Positions 1 to 11,443 of a stretch of 64,000 nt of DNA are shown here, one piece after another (the stretch's first letter is position 1; each line of letters starts with the position of its first letter). The stretch lies in the NCBI RefSeq assembly GCF_050003625.1, contig NC_134397.1, positions 225,804,537 through 225,868,536 of the forward strand, written 5' to 3'. Position numbers and translations under genes: made by a program. The stretch is from Haematobia irritans. Its lineage: Eukaryota; Arthropoda; Insecta; Diptera; Muscidae. The notes under the pieces are model-generated. The model did no database searches. It had not been told where the DNA came from and saw only the letters and a program-made list of their open reading frames with translations.

Positions 1-405
1 TGCCTATGCTAGCTTTCAATAGGATAAGATCAAATTTGGTCCCCCCAAGTGTCTCCGCAAGCCAAATTTGTGGATCGGTTTATTTGAAGGATATATTCAT
101 AATTATGATCCGATGAGAACCAATTTATGCATGATACCAAATTTCAACCGGATCGGATGAAATTTACGCCAAATTTGGTATTCAATTTCCAGGTGCCTAT
201 CTATAATTATGGATCGATTTTGACTCGTACCAAGTTTCCATAGCCTCTTTCGTTCGAGAGTTAGCGTGTTTTCAACAGACAGACGGACGAATGGGCATCG
301 CTATATCGACTCAGAATTTCACCATGGCCCATAATATATACCGTATGGGGTCTCAGACTAATATTTCGATGTTGTAAAAATGGAATGACAAAGTTAATCT
401 ATGGC
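1..405 (+). mobile_element. Mini-me/DINE-1-like repeat, family A, 3' part cut by the window edge
   Basis: Shares with the copies at 21881 and 25957 the monomer wording (GGATCGGTTTAT, AAATTTCAACCGGATCGGATG), then TTAGCGTG..TTTCAACAGAC, a short GACA/GACGG microsatellite, ATCGACTCAGAATTTCACC and TATGGGGTCT. The GTCY-type microsatellite next to a conserved core is the known hallmark of dipteran mini-me/DINE-1 elements, which have been linked to Helitrons. Assigning this element to that group is an inference. Confidence 0.6.
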
Positions 406-1503
406 TGTTAACACTGGAATATCCTTCTTCACATTGCCCGTCCGTCTTGACAAAATATCATCCATAATTGCTTATTTAATATTATTGCCCAGAACTCCTT
501 AATATACATCTGTATGGTCATAAGTAGATTCATAGTTACAATTACTAACTACCTAAAACATCGCATAGAACATCCTCTATCCGTTGTGGATGGTCTAAAC
601 TCATACAAAAACAAATAGAAAATATTTCAAATTCACCCCAAGGCAAACTGCATTTTACTCTAATCCCACACCGAGAAATAAATATGAATAGAGTTCCTTC
701 CATATGAATGTGTTTGCAGTCTTTGCACAGCTATTATTTAGGATCATGTGTGAAGGCAGACATCCCTAGAGTTCGTTTAAAACAATAAATTGTGAGTTTC
801 CGTGCAACAAATATGGCGAATTGCTTTGGGACATTGGGTACATTAAAACATTTTAGATGAATGTTTTGGTTAAATTGTTCTTTGAAAAGCGTATATAGAG
901 AAATAATGACAGCATGTGGGTATTTGCCATCATTATTAGATAAGGGAATCTTTTTGAAAAAATTAAAAAAAGATCTTTCAATGCAATGGCATCAGATTAA
1001 AACATTGAAGTTTCCTTATTCTCCCATGGAGACTTCTCATATTTAAAATTCAAATGTATATGTATTTTCTATGGTTATGAACTTCAATTTAAAAAAAAAA
1101 GAAAGCTACAAATGTAAAATGGAGATGAAGAAGAAAGTCTATAAATTTCAACTCGGTTACATTTCTATTATATCCTTTTTGAAAAAAAAAAGAAAAAAGC
1201 TTGTGTTAAGCAAACCAACCAACCGAGCATACACGTTTTAACACTTTTTCTTCATTCATTCATTCATTCTTTCATTCACTCGATGCAATCATTCATCCAT
1301 TACGAACACATTCAACATAATACAGTCTCGTACAATCTTTATGCATACATACACACACATATACCTGTGGTGTATTCATATGAAAAATTCGCTTATATGC
1401 AAGACATTTATGGAAGGCAAATCTTTGGTGTTTGACAGACACTGAATGCGACTCTTGAGCATTAAACTGTAACAAGTAAGAAAGGCACTAAGGTCTTATG
1501 AAC
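406..1503. other. AT-rich DNA with no supported gene
   Basis: Open frames here are short, lack recognisable motifs and have no coding character. The only structure I see is poly-A/poly-T runs and the ATTC microsatellite listed separately. Confidence 0.6.
1248..1282. repeat. (ATTC)n microsatellite
   Basis: About six imperfect ATTC units (TTCATTCATTCATTCATTC), followed by degenerate copies to about 1300. Confidence 0.8.
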
Positions 1504-1567
1504 ACGTTTGCCGCAGTTGGTAGAATTCTACCAAACAATGGTAGATTTTTTACTGTGTGGTAGGTTG

Positions 1568-1908
1568 GGGAGCCACCGTGGTGCAATGGTTAGCACGGCC
1601 GCCTTGCATACACAGGGTCGTGGGTTCAAACCCAGTTTTGACCAAACTCCAAAAAGTTTTTCAGCGGTGGATATCCCACCTCAGTAATACTGGTGACATT
1701 TCCGAGTGTTTCAAAGCTTCTCTAAGTGGTTTCACTGCAATGTGGAACGCCGTTCGGACTCGGCTATAAAAAGGAGGTCCCTTGTCGTTGAGCTTAACAT
1801 AGAATCGGGCAGCACTCAGCGATAAGAGAAAAGTTCACCACTGTGGTATCACTATGGACTGAATAGTCTAAGTGAGCCTGAAATGTCGGGCTGCCACTAT
1901 ACCTAACG
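1568..1908 (+). mobile_element. tRNA-derived SINE, full-length-like
   Basis: The head carries Pol III internal promoter boxes: A box GTGGTGCAATGGTTAGCACGG near 1579 (described here in part) and B box GGGTTCAAACCC near 1621. It is followed by a tRNA-unrelated body with landmarks GGTGACATTTCCGAG, GGAACGCCGTTCGGACTCGG, AAAAGGAGGTCCC and TTCACCACTGTGGTATCAC, and ends near GCCACTATACCTAAC. Body copies recur on the minus strand at 39003 and 61950, and a tail fragment at 5915. The SINE interrupts a family B element. I could not define a clean target duplication. Confidence 0.8.
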
Positions 1909-1969
1909 TAATGTTTTGGCAGATTTTACAAAATATTCCTTTCCAACTAAGAGGTACTGAAATTTTCTA

Positions 1970-4900
1970 TAGAAATATAATTTTGACAAACTTATCCCTA
2001 GAAATAAAATTTGGACAAAAATTCCATAGACATAAAATTTTGATAAAATATTCTATAGAAATAAAATTTTGACATTTTTTATGAAATAAATTTTTCACAA
2101 AATTTTCTATAGAAATAAAATTTTGACAAAATTTTCTTTAGAAATAAAATTTTGACATTCTTATGAAATAAAATTTTCCATAGAAATAAAATTTTGTCAA
2201 TTTAAGTAAAATTTTGACAGAATTATGTACAGAAATAAAATTTTGACAAAATTTTCAATAGAAATTTTCTAAAGACATAAAATTTTCACAACATTTTCTA
2301 TAGAAATAAAAAATTGACAAAATATTTTATAGGAATAAGATTTAGACAAAATATTCTATTGAAATAATATTTTGACAAAATTTTCTATGGGAATAAAGTT
2401 TTGACAAAATTTTCTATGGAAATAAAATTTTCTATAGAAATTTTCTAAAGGCATAAATTTTTCACAAAATTTTCGATAGAAATAAAATGTTGACAAAATT
2501 TTTTATAGAAAAAAGTTTGGAAATTTCTTCTATATAAATAAAATTTTGACAAAATATTCTAAAGGAATAACAATTTACTAAAAAATTGTATAGAAATAAA
2601 ATTTTACAATATTGTCTATAGAAATAAAATCTTAACAAAATTTTCTACAGAAATAAAATTGTGACAAAATTTTATATAGAAATAAAATTGTGACAACATT
2701 TTTTATAGGAAGAAAATTTTTCCAAAATTTTCTACAGAAATAAAAGCTTGACAAAATGTTTTATAGAAACAAGACTTATATAGAAATACAATTTTGGCAA
2801 AATTTTCTACAGAAAAAAAATTTTGACAAAATTTCTACAGTAATAAAATTTTGACAAAATTTTCTTTAGAAATAAAATTTGATAGCATTTGCTATAAAAA
2901 AAATTTTCTATAGAATTAATATTTTAACAAAATTTTCCATAGAAATAAATATTTTCTATATAAGTAAAATCAATATTTTCTATGTAAGTAAAATTTTGAT
3001 CGAATTTTCTACAGAAATATAATTTTGACAAACTTTTCTATAGAAATAAAATTTAGACAAAATTATCTATGGTAATAAGAGTTAGACAAAATTATCTATA
3101 GAAATAAATTTTTGACAAAATTTTCTATAGAAATAAAAGTTTGACAAAATGTTTTTTTAGGAATAAGATTTAGACAAAATTTTCTATTAAAATAAAATTT
3201 TGACAAAATTTTCTATGGAAATAAAAGTTTGACAAAGTATTCTATAAAAATAAAATTTTCTATAGAAATATTCTAAAGGCATACATTTTCACAAAATTTT
3301 CTATAGAAATAAAATTTTGACAAAATTTTTTATAGAAAAAAGTTTGGAAAAATTTTCTATATAAATAAAATTTTGACAAAATTTTCTATAGACATAAAAT
3401 TTTGACAAAATTTTCTGCAGGAACAACAGTTTGACAAAATTTTCTATAGAAATACAATTTTGACAAAATTTTTTATGGGAATAAAATTTTGACAAAATAA
3501 AATAAAATTTTTACAAAATTTTCTATAGGAATAAAAGTTTGACAAAATATTTTATAGGAATAAGATTTAGACAAAATATTCTATAGTAATAAAATGTTGA
3601 CAAAATATTCTATAAAAATAAAATTTTTACAAAATTTGCTATAGAAATAAAATTGTGACAAAATTTTCTATAAGAATAACATTTTCACAAAGCTTTCTAT
3701 ACAAATAAAAGTTTGACAAAATATTTCATAGAAATAAAATTTTTACAAAATTTTCTATGGAAATAAGATTTAGACAAAATTTTCTGAAGAAATAAAATTT
3801 TGACAAAATTTTCTGTAGGAACAAAAGTTTCACAAAATTTTCTATAGAAATACAATTTTGACAACATTATTTATGGGAATAAAATTTTCTATAGAAATAA
3901 AATTTTGACAAAATTTTCTATAGAAATAAAATTTTTACAAAATTTTCTTTTGGAATAAAATTTTCACAATGTTTTCTATAAAAATAAAAGTTTGACAAAA
4001 TTTTCTATAAAAATAAGATTTAGACAAAATTTTCTATAGAAATAAAATTTTGACAAAATTTTTTATGGGAATAAAATTTTGACAAAATTTTCTATGGGAA
4101 TATAATTTTGACAAAATGTTCTATAGGAACAAAAGTTTCACAAAATTTGCTATAGTAATAAAATTGTCTATAAGAATAACATTTTCACAAAGATTTCTAT
4201 ACAAATAAAAGTTTGACAAAATATTTCATAGAAATAAAATTTTGACAAAATTTTCTATAGAAATAAGATTTAGACAAAATTTTCTATAGAAATCACATTT
4301 TGACAAAATTTTTTATGGGAATAAAATTTTGACAAAATTTTCTATGGGAATATAGTTTTGAAAAAATTTTCTATAGAAATACAATTTTGACATTTTTTAT
4401 GGGAATAAAATTTTGACAAAATTTTCTATAGAAATAAAATTTTCTATAGGAATAAAAGTTTGACAAAATATTTCATAGAAAAAAAAATTTGATAAAATTT
4501 TCTATAGAAATAAGGTTTAGACAAAATTTTCTATAGAAAAAATTTTTGACAAAATTTTCTATAGAAAAAAATTTTGACAAAATTTTCTATGGGAATATAA
4601 TTTTGAAAAAATTTTCTATAGGAACAAAAGTTTCACAAAATTTGTTACAGAAATAAAATTTTGACAAAATTTTCTATACAAATAAAAGTTTGACAAAATA
4701 TTCTATAGAAATAAAAGTTTGACAAAATATTCTATAGAAATAATATTTTGACAAAATTTTCTATAGAAATAAGATTTAGACAAAATTTTCTATAGAAATA
4801 AAATTTTTACAAAATGTTCTATGGGAATAAAATTTTCACAAAATTTTCTATGGGAATATAATTTTGACAAAATTTTCTATAGGAACAAAAGTTTCACAAA

Positions 4901-5640
4901 ATTTTCTATTGGAATATAATTTTGACAAAATTTTCCATAGGAATAAAATTTTCACAACCTTTTCTATAGAAATAAAAGTTTGACAAAATTTTCTATAGAA
5001 ATAAAATTGTGACAAAATTTTTTATAGAAATAAAATTTTGACAAATGTTTTTATAGAAATAAAGTTGTGACAAAATTTTTTATGAAACCAAAGTTTTGAC
5101 AAAATTTTCTATAGAAATAAATTTTTCTAAAGGCATAAAATTGTTCTATAGAAATAAAAGATTGACAAAAGGTTATATAGGAATAATATTTGGACAAAAT
5201 TATCTATTGAAATAAAATTTTGACAAAATTTTCTATGGCATTAAAAGTGTCACAAAATATTCTATAGAAATAAAATTTTGACAACGTTTTCTATAGAAAT
5301 AATATTTTGGAAAATTTTTCTATAGAATTTAAATTTCGACAAAAAAAAATTGATGAAAATTTTTATCAATTTAGAAATTTTTATCAATTTAAGATTTAAA
5401 CAAAAGTTTCTATTGAAAAAAATTTTGACAAAATTTTCTATAGAAATAAAATTGTGACAACATTTTCTATAGGAATAAAAATGTCACAAAATTTTCTATA
5501 GAAATAAAATTTTGACAACATTTTCTATTGAAATAACATTTTGACAAATAGAAAATTGATAAAAAGTTCTATAGAAATAAAATTTTGACAACATTTTTTA
5601 TGGATTTCATATTTACAAAATTTTCTAATTTTTTATAAAA
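1970..5640. repeat. 29-bp minisatellite, ~3.7 kb
   Basis: Degenerate tandem units of about 29 bp, each with the palindrome TTCTATAGAA, an ATAAAATTTT block and GACAAAATT. Roughly 120 units fit the span. Units vary by substitution (GTTTGAC, TTTCACA, GGAATAAG variants) and by indels, which suggests an old array. Arrays of the same unit occur at 8440, 19110, 27040, 34700, 36060 and 63070, in both orientations. Short open frames over it are artefacts of the unit. Confidence 0.9.
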
Positions 5641-5914
5641 AATCAATTTTCGTGTTAGGTCATATTTTCAACGTTCATTGTGAGTATAAAATGAAAACTT
5701 TCCCTTTGTTGGTGCAAGCAAAACATTTAAAATTCGGCACATTTACAATTCAAGGGATATTTTTACATCTAAAAAATTTTCGATAATATGAGAGATCTAA
5801 TATATAAGATTGCAAATACTGAAATAAGCTTCTAAAAAATAGTAAAATGGACATATCTTTCGAAGAAATAAATAGAATAATTTTTTTAAAAAACTTCAAA
5901 ACAATATTTTTTAG

Positions 5915-5968
5915 GCTCAATCAATGGACTGAGCCTAACATATCGGCCTGCCACTTTACCTAACCTTA
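5915..5968 (+). mobile_element. SINE 3' tail fragment
   Basis: GGACTGAGCCTAACATATCG and GCCTGCCACTTTACCTAAC match the last ~50 bp of the SINE at 1568-1908. Nothing of the head or body is present. Confidence 0.6.
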
Positions 5969-5975
5969 CACATAT

Positions 5976-7530
5976 TCTTTGGCTATTGGAATTGAAATTT
6001 GAATTAAGATAACAAAGTCAATCTGTGACCGCTTGATTCATTCAATTTTCGCAACGACTAGGATTCTATGTTCTTAAGTAACATATTACGATATAACAAA
6101 ATGAAAGGAGTAGCAATCTACCCCATCGTTTGATAAGAGGACTTCCTCTGTCCAATTATTACATGCAGCCATACGATGTAGTCATTACTAAATCAATGTT
6201 ATGTCTGCAAATAATAGTGGAGCTTTAGTACTTTACTCATCTTTTTCGTTATCGTCTTAAAAGCTCTTATATTTCACATTGATTTACTATTATAGACAGG
6301 ATACAATAATCTCCTCCTACTTTTTTACATTGTCATGTTTTGCCACCCATATTCCTATTTCTCTAGTATTAATCAATTTTTGCATAGTTTAGTTTTTTTT
6401 ATTTCATTTGGTTTGATTTGATAGTCAGTTTTACTATTCGCAATGTCCATGAATTAATTTTGCTCATCCCTTGTGGTCAATAAATAAATCAAGTATACAA
6501 AACTAATTGGTTTTATGTTTCCTTGAATTAATTAAATTAATGTGGTGTTTTTCTCATTCTCTTCCACTCTCTCTCTCTCTCTATTTCCTGTAATCCACAT
6601 AGATTTGACATTGATTGAATTGACCTACTTTTCAAATAAGATTAAGTTCAGATATCACAGGAGTATTTTTTTTTGTTTTGCAAAAATCTTCATTTCCATA
6701 GCATTTTCTATTTCCTTAAGTACTAACACCCCCTTTGTGTGTAGACAAGTAGAATAAAGAGGCGAAATTATGTAAACGTTAGACTTTAATTTTGTATATG
6801 TATGTGTGTTCTTCAAAAGGACACCGTAAAAAGCTTTAAGGTAGAGAAAAAGAAACGCACTGTAACTCTTTTGAGTAGAGCTGTTGAAACGTTTTAATGA
6901 CCGTCGCCTTTTTGTTAACACTTAGAGAAATGAGAATGTGTGTTTGTGTGTCGGTGTTGGTATGTATGTCTTTGCTGGTTCTTCAATTGTGGCGCAAAAA
7001 AAAAAAAAGAAATGAAACATTTTCCATACCGACTCTTTACAACGTATTCATGTGGTGTTTCTTCTTGTATTTGCATTGCTGTATTATATGCCCGGTAAAC
7101 GTTATGGTTTCATAGAAATTAAACAGCCTCACCGAGTACAAGATTTTTGTATCTTCGGTTTATTGTTGGTTGGGGATCAATGAAGGACCTCATTGCCAAC
7201 GTTAGAAATGAGATATAAGACTTTTCAACATCTATAAAACCAGCCATGAGATTCTATTTCATTTCATTGTTAAGAAAACATTTCGAACTATGTTTTATTT
7301 TTTTCTTAAAAATTTTAAAGCACCTTAATATTCTTTTGGATTCATGTTCATATACTTCAGTTTATTTTATTTTTTTTTTATATTTAATTCCACAACCACA
7401 ATTGTTAAGCACTTACATTATTCGAATTGTGGTAAAGCTCTAAGAGATTACTAGCCACCCCATTCCTTTTGTTGCATCCTCCACAAAAGCGATGGAAGAT
7501 AGGAAAAAAAGCAATGGTTGTTGATCCCTC
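5976..7530. other. AT-rich DNA with no supported gene; CT microsatellite
   Basis: No recognisable protein, RNA or dispersed repeat. A CT run lies at about 6564-6584. The window 6340-7440 is T-rich with short low-complexity frames. This could be host intron or intergenic DNA. Confidence 0.5.
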
Positions 7531-7534
7531 GACC

Positions 7535-7662
7535 AAAGTGATCCATTATAGATTTTTGCAATTTAACTGTAACGGGCTTCGAGGTAAGATTTGTGAATTT
7601 GGAGATTTTATGTATCAGAAAAGAATTAGAGTCGCGGCGTTGCAAGAAATGAAGATGTAGCT
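7535..7662 (+). pseudogene. LINE endonuclease N-terminal fragment
   Basis: A frame reading FLQFNCNGLRGKI, then about 18 residues, then RVAALQE corresponds to the first strand and helix of an APE-type LINE endonuclease, where the family has a conserved N-x-N-G-L/I motif and the AxQE catalytic glutamate. Homology stops at a TAG just after MKM, so only about 40 codons survive. The family is known to nick target DNA for target-primed reverse transcription, but this piece cannot function. It most resembles the R1/LOA/Jockey side of LINEs, at the level of motif similarity only. Confidence 0.7.
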
Positions 7663-7965
7663 TGGGATTGGGATCAACATAATCTACCAAAATTTGAAGA
7701 AAATTTTTAAAAAATCTACCAAATTTTAAAATTACCTTTATTTTGCAGTTTTTGATAAATTTTTGTTGTTAGTAGTGATGGGATATATTATTTTATTTTA
7801 GAAATTTATTTCAATATTTGCTGTGTTATGTATTTTAATCTCTTCTTATAGCGACAATTGTTTGGGTATATAAATATCCCTTGAAGTGCAAATGTGTTAA
7901 ATTTTTAATGTTATAACGATTTTACTTGTTTTGTTTTTTATTGTTTGTTGGTTCTTCAAGCAAGT

Positions 7966-8204
7966 AAACAAACAAAAAATTCCAATTAAAGTCTTAATTG
8001 AGTTTTAAAAATATATTCAATTAAAAATTTAATTGATTCAACAAATGTTTAATAGAAACAAAAATCAATTAATGGATCAATTACTTTTGTAATTCACTTT
8101 CAATTAATGTTTAATTGACACTATCATTTCTGTGATTGAAGACATTTCAATTAAAAAAATTAATTGGATCAATTCGTGATTGAATCAGAAAAACAATTTT
8201 TGTG
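7966..8204. mobile_element. Short palindromic MITE (ATTAATT type), copy 1
   Basis: Begins ACAAACAAAAAATTCCAATT and ends AAACAATTTTTGTGTGT, so the termini are imperfect inverted repeats. The interior is rich in CAATTAA/TTAATTG and in TTAATTGGATCAATT and GTGATTGAAGACATTTCAAT. The last motif is shared with the copy at 21575-21785. No coding capacity. Confidence 0.65.
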
Positions 8205-8206
8205 TG

Positions 8207-8346
8207 TAGGGGATGCTGAGGAGGAATGCGGTAACTCCGAAACGTGATGGCCAACCATCTTGCAGTCTTTATTTCCTCTCATGCTTAAGCTACTCTTTTA
8301 GTTTAGTCAACGTATGGTTTTAAGTTGAAATAAAAACAACAAAAAT
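8207..8346 (+). repeat. Dispersed repeat R1, partial copy
   Basis: Contains GGATGCTGAGGAGGAATGCG, ACTCCGAAACGTG, CCAACCATCTTGCAGTCT and TTTAGTCAACGTATGG. The same blocks occur in order at 35685-36062 (+) and inverted at 31775-32015, 36600-36800 and 62884-63067. No protein is recognisable. It could be a LINE 3' end or a non-autonomous element. Confidence 0.6.
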
Positions 8347-8439
8347 AACAATTTAGGTTTGCACAAATAAGGGAATGTTACTACTTCTACAAAATGGGAG
8401 AACTTATTCACAGTGGATTTTGATAGTAATTAAAAATTT

Positions 8440-8640
8440 TAAAGATTTTGAATTTATAGAAAATTTTGTCAAAGGTATAGAATATTTATCAAATTTAAAC
8501 TTTTATAGAAAATGTACTTCTATAGAGAATTTTGTTGAACTTTTATTTGTATAGAAAATTTTCTCAAAAATTTTACAATATAGAAAATTTTCTCAAAATT
8601 TTATTTCTAAAGAAAGTTTTGCCAAAATTTTATTTCTTTA
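8440..8640. repeat. 29-bp minisatellite, short degenerate array
   Basis: Units with TATAGAAAATTTTGTCAAA, the reverse-complement orientation of the 1970-5640 array. Strongly decayed. Confidence 0.7.
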
Positions 8641-8642
8641 GA

Positions 8643-8922
8643 ACGAAAAAGCTATCGACTTGAAACTTGGCACAAGTAGTTGTTATTGATGTATGTCAGA
8701 TGGTATTGCAAATGGGCCATATCGGTCCACTTTTACGTATAACCCCCATATAAAGGGATCCTCAGATTTGGCTTGTGGAGCATCTAAGAGAATCATATTT
8801 CATCCGATCCGGCTGAAATTTGGTACATGGTGGTGGTATATGGTCTCTAACAACCATGCAAAAATTGCATAGATGTGGTCCATAATTATGGACCACATCG
8901 GTCCATAATTATATATAGCCCC
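8643..8922 (-). mobile_element. Mini-me-like family A element, segment left of the LTR insertion
   Basis: Carries AGCTATCGACTTGAAACTTG, CACAAGTAGTTGTTAT, CATATAAAGGGATCC and one ~152-bp monomer, in the same order as the intact copy at 25957-27514. It is cut at 8922 inside the phrase TATATATAGCCCC. The continuation lies at 18472, beyond the BEL/Pao element. Confidence 0.75.
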
Positions 8923-9383
8923 TGTTTATGCCACATAAACACTTAAGAACACTTCCCGACTAAAATTAATTTTTTCACTACTGAATCCCTTTATGGGATT
9001 TACAAATACCCAAATAGTCGATAGATACTTTTCACTGTGATCGATAAATTATTTTGTAAATGTCAAAGTAAATTCACCACAATGTCAAACCATATCTCAG
9101 GTCTTATTTCCGTAGAAAAATAAGTATATCTTTTCTGTTTGAATTTATCGACCATACTGGTAAGACGTCAAAGTTGAAGAAATAAATCCAATTGTATTCC
9201 ATCGATCTGAAATCAATTTGTTTTCTTGTTTCTTTCGTTACATTGCATCCATATTGGTTTGTTTCTTCCAAATCATATCATCTGGAGTACAAAGCCGACT
9301 ATTCTCCCAGAATAGTTGACTTTGTTTCGGCTCAAGAGATTCTACATTCCACAGGTTGATCTTTTTACCCATACACACTAACA
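8923..9383 (+). repeat. 5' LTR of the BEL/Pao element
   Basis: TGTTTATGCCACATAAACAC to CATACACACTAACA, 461 bp, directly repeated at 18011-18471. It contains AATAAG/TATATC about 215 bp in and AATAAA near 9179, which are possible promoter and poly-A elements (inference). A TGG-containing stretch (TGGTCCAGTTCGAGACGG) starts 4 bp after it and is the candidate primer-binding site. I could not match it to a tRNA with confidence. Confidence 0.95.
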
Positions 9384-11443
9384 TTTTTGGTCCAGTTCGA
9401 GACGGATTCGCTCCCGTGGATTCCATCGACTCTTGTAATAATTGCTCTCTGAGAAATCGATTCCACATACCAGTTATTCTCATCATCATCGTCATCACCA
9501 AACATCAAACAGGTTAGTTGACGTTTTCCATTTATTCTTCATTTCATTCTGCTAGTGCTATTCAGTGTGGTTACGAGCTCCGTAATTAAATTTAGAAAAT
9601 TTATTAAAATATTGAGTAAAAAGAAGTTATTGTTAAAAAAAAAGTAAAACGTATAAAATTAAAACCTAAAAGTGCATGCGAACTAAAATCACTATAAATC
9701 AAACGAAGAAAAGGAAATAAATACTGCTCTACTTGTGTTAACAAGTGACGCAAGTACATATTCTGGGAGAAGAATTAAAAAGCTTAAAGGTAAATGAGAC
9801 ACTGCATATCATCCGCTAAAAAGAACTGAAGTAGAGAAAGGAAAATTGGCCCGTAGCATTCGTAAAGGAACTTTGATTGAAGCGTAAGTCGTATTCTGTG
9901 AACCGAAAAACGTGCTCTGTAAAATTCCCTAACAGCACATGTTCATAACAGACGCCTTCTGTAGATCTATACACGGCTCTGTTATAATGCTATGACTATG
10001 TTCCATTTTTCCTTTACAGTGATCCATATTCCCCTATTTCTCCTCACTGCCCAACAACTATAATACTCTCTCACTTTGATTTCGCCTTTGCCGCTATTTA
10101 ACATCACACCCCCGCTACCCATTCCTTAGGCTTCACCAACAGTAGACACTAAAATATTTTGTTCACTCTGTCTCCATCACAATTGCCTACCCCTTCCCTC
10201 CTTCTAACCCGTTTCTACTAGTCTACAAGTCTGCTTTGTGAGACTATTATAAACATAGTTACAGTGATCCCACTAATTCCCCGTATAATACATTTTACAG
10301 CACTTTTTTTTGATTTAGTTGATAGTATTGCTTAAATATTTTAAATACTTTAATTATTATAAAATATTTATTATTGAGCATAATATATATTTTTTTTTCT
10401 ATTAAATAAATTATTCACGAAACAAGTAATCGCTCTGATTTTATATGAAATTGCGCCCAATATCAATAATTTTATATTCGATTTTAATTTACTTATTTTT
10501 TTGTGAGTAGTTGAAAGCTATTGAGCGATTTTTGCTAATGGTTAATCTGGGAAAGGTTTGTGATTTAGTATCATATGTTGCTATCCATTACAACTCATTG
10601 TTTGTTTTCAAAATAAATCAGTCGCAGTTGAGGAGGCAGCTCCGTAGTTAGCCCACGCTTTGTGAGTTTAATTCTTTTCGTATTCTCCATCTGTCTTCAT
10701 ATCTATAGCGCAGCTTTAAGAACCCTCTCTCCTAGTGTTCCCATTTCTTTTTCATCACCAACACACTCAACCATACCTACAGTTTTCTTACTGCGCAGGC
10801 CCCATCCACTCTCTCGTTCTCTTAAGATCCACTATTGTGGAACTCTTCTGGAAGTAGGAGAAGGCAAACTGGAAATTCCATTTTTTCAACGGCCTTATAT
10901 TTTTGCATTTTGTTGTGATTCTTAAACAGCTGATATCGCGACATTTACGAATCTTTTCAATCTTTTATCTATTGAATACATAATATCTCTTTTTATTTTT
11001 TCTTTTCGATGGTAAATTTGTAGGGTTGTCGCAACTTACGTTTTTACAATTTCTGGAAGGGAAAATCGTATTAGTCGTAGTCGTAAAATTTTCCTTACGT
11101 TTTTTTAATTTTATTTTTTTTATCGCATGCTACTTATTCATAATGTTTTATTTTCTTGGATTTATTCATAACTTCCTATTGGGTTTTGAAAATATATTTA
11201 TTTTGCTATATTTTATTTTTTCTATCCATTTATTCCGCGGGCATCACATACGTTTTGTGGGATTTTAATGGTATTTCAAATTTGAGTCATAAATCGTAAA
11301 TTGGTATAGAGAATCTGTGTTCCATTTCTTTTGGTTGATTTTTTTAAATATTTTCAACGGTATTCGTTTTATTCGAAAAGTTCGTCCAAAATAGTGTCGA
11401 ATTTTTATTTTCGTTGATTGTATATATCTTATAATTTGTTACA
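9384..11443 (+). other. Leader between the 5' LTR and gag
   Basis: About 2.06 kb without a supported coding region. It includes the candidate primer-binding site at 9388, a C-rich stretch at 10030-10220, and AT-rich DNA up to the gag ATG. An AAACAG-GTTAGT splice-donor-like site near 9508 and acceptor-like TTTGTAG near 11022 could remove part of the leader. That is speculation from the sequence. Confidence 0.6.

Larger units (their letters stand above)
1504..5775 (+). mobile_element. Family B dispersed element with expanded 29-bp minisatellite
   Basis: Starts with a degenerate GTTGCCGCAGTTGGTAG and TACCAAACAATGGTAGA. After an inserted SINE it continues with CCAACTAAGAGGTACT, then a long 29-bp tandem array, then CGTGTTAG and AAGGGATATTTTTACA. 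The same order of start, CCAACTAAGAGG, 29-bp array and CGTGTTAG end is seen at 62792-63936, so this is a mobile or once-mobile family and not just a local satellite. Other starts lie at 24650, 27011 and 34346. No coding capacity is visible. Confidence 0.6.

Noticed and set aside
3301..3495. Phe/Lys/Ile-rich frames in 1872-3495, 34778-37024
   Set aside because: Translations of the AT-rich 29-bp unit.
9238..9501. 87-codon minus-strand frame repeated at 18233-18526
   Set aside because: Antisense of the two LTRs, which explains the repetition.
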